From Girardinichthys multiradiatus (taxonomy: Eukaryota; Chordata; Actinopteri; Cyprinodontiformes; Goodeidae), in assembly GCF_021462225.1 (NCBI RefSeq), contig NC_061797.1, positions 799,001 to 863,000 of the forward strand: a stretch of 64,000 nucleotides of DNA. The letters are read 5' to 3'. The position numbers and the translations under genes are program-made. How positions within the stretch are numbered: position 1 is the stretch's first letter; the number at the start of each line of letters is the position of its first letter. The notes beneath the pieces are model-generated. The model had not been told where the DNA came from. It did no database searches and saw nothing but the letters and a program-made list of their open reading frames with translations. This document shows positions 12,166-22,705 of the stretch, piece after piece.

Positions 12166-15100
12166 TTACCCCGTCGGTTGGTTTGGTTCCTGTAACGGCA
12201 AAACTGGCTTACAGTGGCTTTTATGGATCCAGGAAGGCCTCTCTGCTATTTTCAGAGCTGTGGGCGTTGTCAGGAGCACTTGAAACGGCCCTTTCCAGCA
12301 GGGGGTGCTCCAATCCTTCCTGTGGAGTGTCTTAATCAGGACCAGGTCTCCAGGCCTCAGGTCGTTCTGTGGGATAGGAGCAGAGGTTATCGGCAGACCA
12401 CTGGACATTTGTGCTTCTTTTGTCTGCAACATTTTGTTCATCCACTCAGCTAATGAAGTTTCCTGTTGTGCTTTCTCTATTTCATTCATATCAGAAGGCA
12501 GAGGAAATGGTCTGCCATGTACTATTTCAAATGGAGTGAGCCCAGATTGATTTGGAGTTATTCTCATCCATAGTTTGACCAGAGACAGACAGTCTGGCCA
12601 CGGTCTGCCTGTCTCCTCAACTGTTTTTCTCAGTCTGTTTTTTATTGTCCCATTTGTTCGTTCAACCAGCCCAGCAGATTGTGGGTGGTAAGAACAATGA
12701 TTTTTTAACTGAAACCCTAATGCTTTAGAGCACAGTTCTATTACATTATTTACAAAATGAGTCCCATTATCTGATCTTATGATTTTTGGGATACCATATG
12801 TAGGGAAGAAATGTGTCACTAAACTTTTTGCCACCGTGAGCGCATCACAGTGTTTCGCAGGATACATCTCAACCCACTTTGAAAATGCATCTATAACCAC
12901 TAAACAATATTTCTTTCCCCCTGACCATGATAATTCTATGAAATCCATGTGTATCGTGTGAAAGGGATGAATTGCTGCTGGGAACTGGCCTCTTTTGGGT
13001 CTCATGTTCCCCTGTGGATTATGTTTGCAGCAGATAATACATGATCTACAAAAATTCTTTGCATAGTCAGAAAAATTTAAAGCATAGAATTGATGTTTCA
13101 CCAGATGTGACATATTTCTCTGTGACACGTGGCATTTACCACGAGTCACCACCGCCGCCGTTTTATATAGATTTTTTGGTAAAACGGGTTTGTTTTCTAT
13201 GTGGTATATATCATCTTTTTTCTCAGCCCCTCTTTTCAGCCAGGCCTTTATTTCAGTACTGGGTGCTGTCTGTTGCGCATCTTTCAGTACTGACATGTCT
13301 ATAAATAGCAGGTCAGTCATTTTTAGTGTTAGGGGTTCTGTTGCAGCTTTCTTTGCAGTTATGTCAGCAAAAGTATTCCCCTTTGTTTCTGTGCTAGAAT
13401 CTGTTTGGTGAGCCTTACATTTACAGAGTGCTATTTTACCAGGTAGCTGTATTGCTGATAATAATCTTTTCAAAAGATTAAAATGTGTTAACTCTGTTCC
13501 TGATGATGTTTTAAAACCTCTATTCTGCCAGATTTTAGCATGGTGGTGTACTGATCCAAAAACGTATTGGCTGTCTGTGTATATAGTAAGTATCTGTCCC
13601 TCATGTAGTTCACATGCTCTCACTACAGCATACAACTCTGCGGTCTGGGCTGAGCATGTTTTGGGCAAGGATTTAGCTTCTATTATGCTGTCAATGGTTG
13701 TCACTGCGTAACCAACTCTATTTTTCCCATATTCATCTTTTGATGCTGACCCATCTACAAACACAGTTTGTGAGTTAGGCAGTGGCGTTTGGGAAATGTC
13801 CTGTCTGGGTTTGGTGTCCTCTTCTACTTTTGCTTTACATGAATGTGGCTGTCCGTCCTCTGCCGTAGGTATTAAGGTACTTGGGTTTAACGGGCCACAT
13901 CTTTGCAAGGTAATATTTGGTTGTGAGAGTAGTAGAGAAGTTAATGCAATATGTCTTGCATGTGTCAAAAAAGGAAGTGAGGTCTGTAGTAAAACAAGTG
14001 AAACAGAATGGGGAACTTTTAACGTCAGCGGGTGGCATAGAACTATTTCAGCTGTTTGCTTCACTGCTTCAGCGGCAGCAGAGCATGCTTGCAAACACGC
14101 AGGAAAACCCCCGGCCACCGCGTCAAGTTTCTTTGAGTAAAAGGCTAGGGGTCTATCTTTAGACCCAAAGGGTTGTGTCAGTACAGCTTTCATATAGCCC
14201 TGACATGAGTCCACGCACAGCGTGAATGGTTGGCTGTAGTCTGGTAAGGCTAATGTAACTGTGGTTTGCAGTAAGTTCTTTAAGTTAATAAATGCTTTTT
14301 CCCCCTCTTCTGTCCAAATAATTTTGTCCCTTAATGTCATGTTTGTTCCATAAATCATAGATTGTAATGGTTGCACTATGGCTGCATAGTCGGGCAGCCA
14401 CTCTCTGGAGAAATTACAAAGTCCTAAAAAGGACATCATTTGCTGCTTTGTTATTGGTTTTGGGGCTTCCTGTATGGCTGTTTTTCTGCTATTCAGCAGG
14501 GAGCGTCCATTCTGTGACAGTGTGTGCCCTAAATAAACCACTTCATTTTTACAAAACTGCAGCTTATCTCTTGAGGTCTTGTGGCCTGTTTGGTGTAGGT
14601 GCTTTAACACAGTAATTGTGGCCTCTTCACAGTGTTTTTCTGTGTCTGATGCTACTAAAATGTCATCCACATATAGCAAAACTTGACTGTGTTCTGGTAT
14701 TATGCGGGTGCTCATTGAGTACCTTAATGCTTGTGTATATACATGTGGGCTTTCACTGCAACCTTGTGGAAGCCTAGTATAGGTGTATTTCTTTCCTTTA
14801 AACTGAAAACCAAACAAATGCTGTGATTCTTCATGCAGTGGTACTGTGAAGAAAGCATTACTAAGATCTATTACTGAGAAATACTTTTTATCTGGGGTCA
14901 GTGAATGCAGCAATGTGTGTGGATTTGAAACATCTGGAGCTGCATGCTGTACAATATCATTTATTTGTCGGAGATCTTGAACCATTCTCCACTTTCCTGT
15001 GCTGGCTTTCTGCACTGGAAAAATAGGTGTGTTACACGTAGCTTCAGGGGCTTCTCTTAATATTCCTGATTTTAACATGTCCTGTATTACTGGCTTAATA

Positions 15101-15294
15101 CCTTCCTCGGCTTCTGGCTTTAAGGGGTATTGACGGACTAATGGCCTTTTTTCAGATATTAGTTTAACCTTGTATGGTGGGAACCCCTTTATTAATCCTA
15201 CATCAGTTGATGATTGGGACCACAGTTCAGGTGGGACAGCTTTCAAGGCAGAGTGTTTTAGATTTTGTTTTTCTTCAGCCAGACACTGTAGCTT
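12166..15294 (-). pseudogene. ERV-1 pol: reverse transcriptase, RNase H and integrase
   Basis: A 1,026-codon open stretch holds the enzymes for copying and integrating the proviral genome. The RT domain comes first, with the catalytic Asp of 'VIDLSN' at about residue 127, LPQG near 159 and YVDD at 192-195. RNase H follows near residues 490-640, with 'FVDGS', 'TAELYA' and 'YTDSQY' supplying its acidic residues. Integrase follows, with an HHCC zinc finger, then D, D and E in 'HMDFIEL', 'RSDNGTHF' and 'VERTNG', so the DDE core looks intact. An SH3-like basic C-terminus ends with '[13 protein letters not shown]'. The frame is continuous with protease upstream except for one TGA at 15,295-15,297. 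ERV-2 has a sense codon at the aligned position, so this stop looks like a mutation. Remarkably well preserved; Tn-like origin excluded by YVDD and domain order. Confidence 0.95.
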
Positions 15295-16251
15295 TCAGTC
15301 AGCTTCATCCATATGCGTTTTTGGATGTACTCTGATCACCCACCCTAGAGTGAGTCTCCAGATCCCTGTATTATGATCTATTTTCCAGTCAGAGTCTGTT
15401 GATGCCTCATATCTCCCTCTCTCAGCTCTTTGTAGAAAATGTTCTGAATTCTTCCATTGACCCCCTACAGGTTTAGTCAGTGATAGATGAGGGGTGTGGT
15501 CTTTAAACAGTTGTAGTTGTTTCTCCGACAGTAGGACTGAGGCAGAGGATTTCCCTGTTTTGGGGTCAACATACAGATGCTGCATGGTAATGGTTTGATT
15601 ATTCTCTCTATGAAAAACAGTGTCATATTGATAATCTGGCCCTGCAGTGTTTTTGTATCTCATAGTCACATGGAGTTCAGTATCTGGCATGTACTGAGTT
15701 TGTTGAAAAATTTGTTTTTCTCTTGTTTTTCTTAGCAGCTCTCTAGCTGTTGGGGATGGTCCTAGATCTAGAGACCAGTAATAGTGTGGTTGTGAGGACC
15801 CGTGTACAACTAGGGCTCCCTCCTCAACAATAGCTTTCATGCCTGTTTCTGTAGACACGATGTTTATGTGTAACTTCTGCATAATGTCTCTCCCTAGCAG
15901 ATTTACTGGACATTTCTGACTAATTAGAACGGGAGCCTGGCATGTGGATCCTGTTTCAGGCTCTTTTATGATCACCGGTGTGCTTAGATAATGGACCTCT
16001 GATGTACCGGCTGCAGATCTAACATGTACTGCAGTGTTAGAATATTTTACTCCAGGTGGGGGTTCAGTTAATACTGTCCTACATGCCCCCATGTCACACA
16101 AGCAGTTGTACACTTTTTCATTTATTATTATGTTCTTGTAGGGTAAATCTTGTGATTTGCTTAACGCTATCAGTTCTAAGGCTGCTTGTATGTCAACTTC
16201 CTCCATATCAGAGTTATCTTCTTCCCCTGCAGAGGGCTGAGGCGGTAATTG
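15295..16251 (-). pseudogene. ERV-1 protease region (pro), active site altered
   Basis: This frame follows directly after the gag TGA and is in the gag frame. It contains the aspartyl protease flap/active-site pattern: 'CLCDMGACRTVL' about 30 residues after the Met at 16,206, then 'VNLLGRDIMQKL' resembling the retroviral (L/I)-L-G-R-D motif. The active-site triad should be Asp-Thr/Ser-Gly, but here it reads Asp-Met-Gly (codon ATG), most simply an ACG to ATG transition at a CpG. A Met there is expected to abolish activity. The rest (about 150 residues) is the pro-RT linker. It ends at an in-frame TGA before RT. Confidence 0.85.
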
Positions 16252-16254
16252 TCA
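16246..16254 (-). promoter_or_regulatory. Putative stop-codon readthrough signal at gag/pro boundary (TGA CAA TTA)
   Basis: On the coding (minus) strand the gag stop TGA is followed by CAA TTA and the frame stays open into protease. The hexanucleotide CAR-YYA directly 3' of a stop is the known type I (tobacco mosaic virus-like) readthrough context. Murine gammaretroviruses also use readthrough here but with a different stop and a pseudoknot. I infer programmed readthrough; the decayed second copy cannot confirm it. Confidence 0.65.
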
Positions 16255-17874
16255 ATTTTGGTTGGAGTTGGGGTTGTATACCGGTTTCTCCTGACAATCT
16301 CTTGCAAAATGTCCTTGCTTGTTGCAAAGCCAACAGTTCTCATCTCTTGCTCTGGAGCTTTGTAAGTTTACTTTGCATCCTCTGGCGTAATGCCCTGTTT
16401 TGCCACACCTCCGACACACAATGCTTTGTGTGTTTCTGAATTCTCCTCCTCCTCTGCTCCCCCCGCCTCTAAATCTTCCCCTCCCCCTTGATGAGTGTGC
16501 TGACACTTGTTGCAATGTTATTAAACCATCTTGCATTGTGAATGTGTCTGTTTTCCTGTGTTGTTGCGTTTTGTGTGCATGGTCTGCATATTCCAACGCC
16601 TGGGTGACAGTGCCTGTATTCTGGTGTACCCAATGTTTATCTATGTATCGTCTGAGCTCAGGTTTTAATCCTTGCAAAAACGCTCTCTTCAGCTGCTGTT
16701 GATATGCCCCGCCTTCTACCTCATTGTATGGTATAGCAGAGTTTGCTCTGAAAACACGTCTCATTCTATCCAAAAAATCTTGTGGGTCTTCCTCATCTTT
16801 CTGTTTACATTGTGAGATTTTGCCGTAATCTGCTGTCTGTGTGTATTCTGTTCTGATTCGGTCATAAAGGATGCGTAAGGCATCTCTTAAATCCGCTGAA
16901 TTGTGCGCCATTGAATTTCCCTGGGCATTATTTCCAGTGAAATCTCCGGCTACTCAACACCAGCGATGGCCAAAGAGCTGAGAAAGACACTGGTGCATTT
17001 CTCTGCCATTAAGATGGAAACTTCCTCTGAGTTCTGTGATAGCTGCTAAAAATTCCGGTACACCTCCCTGTATGTTTGGGATACCTTTTAAAGCGGCAGT
17101 TCTGTCTTCCTGTGTCCATGGCCTATATACTAGAATGGTTGGCGGCTGTGGATTATCAGCGTTACCTATGTTTGGATTGGCCACTTCTACAAGAGGAAAT
17201 GTGTCTTCCTCTATTATTTTTTTATTTTTTTCAGATGGATGAAATTTCTGTTCATGAGCCTTTAAGGCTTCATTTGGGTATAAGCCGGGGTCAGTAGTGG
17301 TTTTTTTTTTACTCCTAGTTTGTACGCCTGTGCTCCCCCAGAAATTAGGAAACCAGGAGCTCTGTTCTTCTGTTTTAAAAGGGTTGCTTGATTTATCTGG
17401 CTTTTGGTCGGGGGTTTGAGGAGGTGCTGCTGCTGCGCCTTCTTCCTCCTCCTCACGCTGTATCACTGCCTGTGTAGCAGGCGGCTGCGCTCCTGGAGGC
17501 TGCCGCCTTTGCTGTCTGAAAACAGCTGTAGTCTCCTCCTCTTGCCGCACCATAACTGCGGCTGTTAACTTTTCTTTTCGCTTCTCCCTCTTTTCCTGCC
17601 TCTGTATGTCTCTCAGCTTGCTCTGTTCCAACCATTTTTCTGACAGTTTATATTCAACCTTCCTTTGTCCTGTCTTTTGTCTCTTTTTAGTTTTCATTAT
17701 TTCTAATTTTAGATCCCCTTGTAATTTTAAGACAGCCTTTGTTTCTAATTTGCCCAAAAACCCATGTTTTTTATTCCACCTATGGCAGATCATGCCTGCT
17801 CCTTCCACATAATTCTCCATAAATTTTACATCTCCCTCCAAAGTATTTTTCTGTTTACTTTGTTGTTTCCCCAT
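16252..17874 (-). pseudogene. ERV-1 gag (matrix, capsid, nucleocapsid)
   Basis: Gag is the virion structural polyprotein. The start at 17,874 gives Met-Gly, the N-myristoylation context, followed by a basic matrix-like region. A low-complexity Pro/Gln/Glu-rich segment, a capsid region and an Arg/Gly-rich nucleocapsid follow. The nucleocapsid carries two CCHC zinc knuckles, 'CRRCGKTGHYARGC' and 'CWLCNKQGHFARDC'. One TGA (16,954-16,956) interrupts capsid; the same frame resumes immediately, so it is a nonsense mutation rather than a boundary. The terminal TGA (16,252-16,254) is followed by CAATTA and the frame continues into protease, which looks like a leaky stop. ERV-2 has a homologous but shattered gag. 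Confidence 0.9.
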
Positions 17875-17879
17875 TATGT

Positions 17880-18852
17880 TTTATGTTAGTTTAATTGTAG
17901 TATGAATGTCCCAGATAAAAGGTCACTGGCATGAGACTTTAAGGAGAGGACATTAACACGGCCTTCTACTGCGACTAATTCGCAGCGGTGTTAATTTTCT
18001 GGAATGAAATCCGACCTGAATCTCCAAAGTCACCAGTACGTAGTTTTAATCTGGGCAAAAGAAAACACAGGACTAGCAGAATCCTGCTGATTCTATTAAA
18101 ATGCTTAGTCCTCCATATACACACACAACACAGTCACACAGTTAGTTTCAGGTACCTTGTAATTTTTTCTAAGTTAACTTGGTGTTATTTTATGAGCTCA
18201 ATTTACTCCGTTCTTTTTACTTTTATAGCGCTTATTCTATTCCCACGCAGGGGAATAACCCTTAGTCGTTTTATTTGGCCCCCTTCTTGGCGGGGCCCTA
18301 CCTTAATTTGTCACTATTCCTTTCACGGTGGAATAAAACCATCCCAATGCAGCGTCCTTACCGGCGACGCACTACCAACGACTTTTAAGTACTTTTCTTC
18401 TTTTATTTATATAGCGCTTACTCTATTCCCTCGCAGGAGAATAATCCTCAGTCGTTTTCTTTAATCCCCTTCACGGCGGAATTGTACCAAATTTGTCACT
18501 ATCCCTTTCACGGTGGAATAAAACCATTCGAATGCAGCGTCCTTACCGGCGACGCACTACCAACGACTGTTAAGTACTTTTCCTATGAACTGTATTTTAA
18601 AACTGTCTCACCTCGGAGTTGACTTCTTGGTGACTCTCTGGACCCTGTGAGAGTCACCCGTGCCGAGGAAGGCGATAACCCACTGGCCAGGTGTGAATTC
18701 ACACACACCGGGACTTTCAGCCACTCCGGCTAATGGAGGCTGTGCAGCGGTGCTTCGCTCGACGTCAGGCTTCCCCCACGGATCCCAGAGTCACTGTTAA
18801 AGCAAAGAGAAATAAGGTTATTGAATTAATCCGGCTTCGAAGGACCAATAAA
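17880..18852 (-). other. ERV-1 5' leader with duplicated hairpin block and primer-binding site
   Basis: This untranslated leader lies between the LTR and gag. Directly next to the LTR (about 18,828-18,848) is a TGG-starting primer-binding site. It resembles the complement of the tRNA-Tyr 3' end as I recall it, but with one extra base. Between about 18,200 and 18,570 two ~185 bp units occur in tandem, each with the same stem-loops (GCGTC/GACGC and TATTCCC/GGGAATA). The same doubled block sits at 41,660-42,030 in ERV-2. A role in packaging, dimerisation or translation is inference. Small open frames here are not conserved between copies. Confidence 0.75.
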
Positions 18853-19145
18853 TGTTAGGTATTATTTAGTCAACTCAGAGGTAAGAACGATACAGTCAGA
18901 GTTACTTGTTACAAGGGTAGCCCACTTTGCAATGAAACTACAAAGTTTTGACACCCTATCTCTTTATTTATATACACAATTCAACAGACAGTTCAGACAG
19001 GGTGTATTTGTGTGAGACGGAAAGGAGGCTGGTTCACACAGAGATAACAATGATCTCACACACACAGGGAGGAAGGCATAGTGCAGGTGCCTTGCAACCC
19101 AAGGTTTTTACATGAGTGATAACAAGTTTTTGCACCCATCCAACA
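18853..19145 (-). repeat. ERV-1 5' LTR (293 bp)
   Basis: Read on the minus strand it starts TGTTGGATGGG and ends CCTAACA, the TG...CA termini of retroviral LTRs. It aligns along its full length with the two LTRs of ERV-2 (41,092-41,386 and 47,896-48,190), with scattered substitutions. It contains an AATAAA-like polyadenylation signal (ATAAATAAAGAGATAGGG in ERV-2; the cognate here near 18,960). The outer flank at 19,146 begins GTGCC; the other target duplication is out of the window. Confidence 0.92.
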
Positions 19146-19639
19146 GTGCCGCAAACAGGAAGTTAATATCACCAACCATTCCCATTTTATTAAGGTGTAT
19201 CCATATAAATGGACCACCCTGTATATAGTTTGTCTTCCTTCTCGTTTTGCTTGGTAATTTTAGTCGGATTGTTCTAGTATGGTAGGCTAAATAGTTTGTT
19301 GACTGTTGACTGAAATGCTTTACTTTGAGTTTACTTATTTTTGTTGATAAATTCTTGTATTTTAAGAAATTGTGTGAAATAGTCCATGTGTGTGAGCTTT
19401 GCTGTTCAGTAAAGTCAGAGCTTGGCTCACCCCTTACACTATCGTCCTAATACCACCGCCTTATTGGGCTGGAATTCACTGGACAACACTTAACAGACCG
19501 AATTATTATTTGATGTAATATTAATTAACAATATTAATATTAAATAATATATTCACAGTAATAATCTCAACAACAGGTTCCTGCTCTGCAGAACATAAAA
19601 AATAAACATACATCACCATCACATATGACAACACAGTCA
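19146..19639. other. No recognisable feature
   Basis: A/T-rich non-coding DNA between ERV-1 and the inverted-repeat transposon. I see no reading frame, RNA gene or familiar repeat. Near 19,500 there is a short run of TTAATATTA-like inverted A/T motifs. Confidence 0.4.
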
Positions 19640-19955
19640 CACAGAAATACATATTTGAGAGAAAAAGAAACGGACCGTCTTAGCTTCTCTTCTATTGGCT
19701 GAGGTCAAGTCTCTAGGAAGTAGCTGCTGAGCCTCTGCCTGGTTCTGAAAAGTTAACTTCTGTCGTGTTGCTAAAGAAGTCAGGAGCATTGTGAATTTGG
19801 TGTTAGATAGCGCGGTTAGTCGGGAAAGTTTACTGTATCCTGTTGACTCTAACTGAGAGAATACTTCAGTTTTGCCGAAGTAGTAAGAGTAAGTCATGCT
19901 TTTGCACGTGCTTTCAAAATAAAAGCATCACTCATTGAAGGACTTCACAAACTAT

Positions 19956-20780
19956 GGGAAACATACTACAAGGCCACAATAGAGCATAGTCCTACTAAGG
20001 GTTTTGCTCATGGGAGACAATTAGAAAAATGGAACTGGGTTTGAACCGGAAACCCACAGGACGAACTCTTTCCACCTGAGCTATATTCTACATATATACA
20101 TGCTATATACTATTTTTCACAGTACAACAAACTCACGTTTGCAAATCTGAATACACTACAGGTGTTAGACCTCTGGACAAAATATTGCATGTATGCTGAG
20201 AAATATGGCTTCAGATTTTAACAGGAGATATGTATACTTTTAGTGACAGATGGCCAACTCCTAACCTTAACAGGGATTGGTCTCTGGCAGACATTTTTCT
20301 TTTAAACTGATGATTATAGTGTAAATATAAGCAATATTAGAATATTCCTGAGGTGTTATTTTGAATTTCCTCATTAGATATGAATGAAGTGACATATAGA
20401 GATAATGTAGCTTAATTCTACAAAGATACAACTTTTTTAAATGGTGTTATTTATACACTAAAAGATTTGGAGATATTGCCATATTAGTATTGCTTTAATT
20501 CTGGAATCCCACATTATATGCTGATGTAGGTAATTTTCCCCATGTTTATGAGGCTTTAATTTAGAAATTCCACATGAAATAAACCATAGTGACATTTATA
20601 TAAAATTAAATCTTAATGACAGAATGACAGTTTACTTTAAAAAGGTTAATGTGTTGAATAATATTGGCCACATTTACAAGGATATATTGTTGAAAAATGT
20701 ATATCTTAATATTATTCAGAAAGTATCATTGCAAATGTTTAAAGATGCTAATTTAACATTGAAGTTCTTGTAATGTTTCC
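19956..20780. other. Non-coding core of the inverted-repeat element
   Basis: A/T-rich sequence without a convincing reading frame. The only structured piece is a tRNA-like segment on the minus strand at 20,031-20,087, listed separately. Confidence 0.5.
20031..20087 (-). repeat. tRNA-like segment (degenerate SINE head or tRNA pseudogene)
   Basis: Read on the minus strand it contains TAGCTCAGGTGGAAAGAG, close to the RNA polymerase III A box. About 30 bases downstream is TCCGGTTCAAACCCAG, close to the B box GGTTCRANNC. The acceptor ends do not pair and the anticodon arm is not clear, so it is not a functional tRNA. A different tRNA ancestry from the SINEs at 21,182 and 29,080 is likely. Confidence 0.4.
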
Positions 20781-21181
20781 CCTAGTTTGTGAAAACAGTC
20801 CGTCATTGAGTCATGCTTTTATTTTGGAAGCGCGTCCGAAAACGTGACTTCCTCTTACTACTTCGGCAAAACTGAAGTATCTCAGTTATGCCCCTTTTCC
20901 ATTGGCACGATTTGGCCCGACTCGGCTCCACTCGGCTCGCTTTGCGAGCATTTCCATTACTGTTATTTCAGTACTGGTACCTACTTTTTTGGTTCCTCCT
21001 TCTTAAGGTGCGTTCACACCGAACGCGGATTATGCGAATATTTCGCGTCATTTGTGTGCTGTTGCTCGCTTGACATTCTGCGTGAATTCCGCGTTGCCAA
21101 TTGGCAACAAACGGCAACGCTTCACTGCGTCATCAAATAGGAGGAGTTTCCATCTTGCTGGTTTCAACTGGGTTTCAACAA

Positions 21182-21413
21182 GGCGACTGTGGCTCAGTAG
21201 GAAGAGTAGTCGTCTTGCAATCGGAAGGTTGTGGGTTCAATTCCAGCTTCCTCCTGCTGTATGTCGATGCCCCCCTGGGCAAGGCACTTAACCTCAATCT
21301 GCGTATCGGTGTGTGAGTGTTAGTGAGTGTGATTGGGTGAATGTGGCTCTAGTTTAAAGTCCTTTGAGTGGTCTGTATGACTGGAAAGGTGCTATATAAA
21401 TTCAGTCCATTTA
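21182..21413 (+). repeat. tRNA-derived SINE, copy 1
   Basis: A tRNA-like head with A box (GTGGCTCAGTAGGAAGAG) and B box (GGTTGTGGGTTCAATTCC) is followed by a body with 'CCCTGGGCAAGGCACTTAAC' and a tail 'CTGGAAAGGTGCTATATAAA'. Copy 2 at 29,080-29,340 is near-identical in head and body but has extra body sequence. It is a standard teleost tRNA-SINE design; the subfamily name is uncertain (V-SINE-like). Transcription by RNA polymerase III from the internal promoter is family knowledge. Confidence 0.85.
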
Positions 21414-21867
21414 ACTGAACATGGATTTCACGGACCTAATTACGGTGTGGAGAGGCAAAAAACACCGCTGATGTCAACATCCCTGGCTTCACCAGATTCT
21501 TCAGGGACGGGAGCAGATAATAATAATGATTTATATATATATATACAGTGTATATATATTTATATATACTAAATATAATATATATTTCATTGATATTATA
21601 GTTATCGTTTCTGTATTATTTTCCTAGGTCGTTAAGAGTACAATGCATTTCAGAAATGAGAGGAGCTACAATATTTGCTAGAAACAAAATTTATTGCAAT
21701 ACAAAAACTATTTACATAAGTGCCTGAGTTGTGTGACTCAACACTGAGGGAGACAAGTATAGAAGGACCTTGCACTGAAAAGAGGAGTGGAGTGGCATGG
21801 AGAGAAGGAACGAGAGGAAGTTTAGGTTCATCCCTGGAGAAACTGCCACATGCATAAAAATGTCACA

Positions 21868-22200
21868 TTATCCGGGGTCCACATGGTCCAAATTTAGCAC
21901 AACTGTGCTATGTTCAAAAATCATCTGCATTAATTTGAACTTTATTAATTCCTGTTTCTCTAGTGGCAGTCTTTCCAGGGATGGAGCTAAACCCAGGAGG
22001 AAGTGTTCCATGGAGGAGTAGACCCGCGGGGGTGGAGGTGATGGTGGCCGGTTCTGGAGAGCTTCTAGAAGCGTCCGTTCCACCTCAGATGGCTCCTCCC
22101 GGGGTCGCACTCTCCTCCTCCTCCTTCCTGCAAGATTGTTGCTGCACAACACCACTATGATATGGTCCTCCATCTTCACTGACAACCGCTTCTTCTCCAC
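21868..22200 (-). pseudogene. BESS/MADF-like protein fragment, transposon accessory gene
   Basis: The minus-strand frame ends with 'HFLLGLAPSLERLPLEKQELIKFKLMQMIFE', of which the part 'FLLGLAPSLERLPLEKQEL' resembles the BESS motif found after MADF/Myb-like domains in the DNA-binding accessory protein of Harbinger elements. The N-terminal half (Arg- and Pro-rich) has no clear domain and the MADF part is missing. I infer a decayed accessory gene of the surrounding element; a chance open frame is possible. Confidence 0.45.
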
Positions 22201-22705
22201 TGCGGTCCTTCACCCTACGTCACAGGCGCATTCAGTCCGTGATTGGTTAACGCGACGCGAATTTAGAAAAAAGTTCAGATTTTTCAACTCGTCCATCGCT
22301 CTCACTTCGCTCAGCGCGCCTTTCGCACCGCGTCCTTCGTCTCCTTCGTGCCGCCTCGCGCCGGTCCGCTCCTGAACGCGCCTCTACATAGAGATAACAT
22401 ATAAATCGGCCGCTCCTATCGCAGAATCCGCGTTCATGGGCGCTGCCAGCCGTAAGTCGGCCAGCATGGATTCAAGCGAGTGAAAGAAACATATGATGGA
22501 GTCCGGATAGTCGTCCTTGGAGCAACGACGAGGTGCAAGCTTTTCTGGCGATCATAGGAGACTGCAATATTCAGTGGCAGCTGGATAAATATATATGCAA
22601 CAACTATTAGAAGTAAAATGGGACCTAATTCAAATCTTTCCAAGCCTCTTAAAGGGCAAGTGAAATCTTTAATAATAATAATAATAAAACAGATGTCAAA
22701 ATTCT

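Larger units (their letters stand above)
11690..19145 (-). mobile_element. Endogenous retrovirus ERV-1 (class I, gamma/epsilon-like), 5' LTR to env, 3' end lost in the array
   Basis: Reading leftward it has LTR (19,145-18,853), primer-binding site, a ~950 bp leader with an internal 185 bp duplication, gag, protease, RT, RNase H, integrase and the first part of env. Gag, pro and pol share one frame separated by TGA codons, the arrangement of gammaretrovirus-like proviruses. Two CCHC boxes in gag are more than murine gammaretroviruses have. The RT-RNase H sequence is nonetheless of the gamma/epsilon type (LPQG, YVDD and the 'FYSKKLDAVAGGFPACL' stretch). A second copy of the same family, in opposite orientation, lies at 41,092-48,190. 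The 3' LTR is not in the window; env merges into the tandem array at about 11,690. Confidence 0.92.
21006..22445. mobile_element. Possible nested PIF/Harbinger-type element with MADF/BESS-like gene remnant
   Basis: The left side reads GTGCGTTCACACCGAACGCG, a sequence style common at teleost Harbinger ends, and the right side near 22,430 contains GAACGCGGATTCTGCG on the minus strand, matching GAACGCGGATTATGCG at the left. Inside is a minus-strand open frame with a BESS-like C-terminus. I could not fix the ends or a target duplication, so these could be internal parts of the outer element. Confidence 0.4.

Noticed and set aside
11949..12550. Plus-strand frames over the pol end of ERV-1
   Set aside because: Antisense shadows of integrase and env coding.
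17988..18464. 158-codon plus-strand frame in the ERV-1 leader
   Set aside because: Antisense to the leader; produced by the duplicated hairpin block, and its counterpart in ERV-2 is not maintained over the same length.
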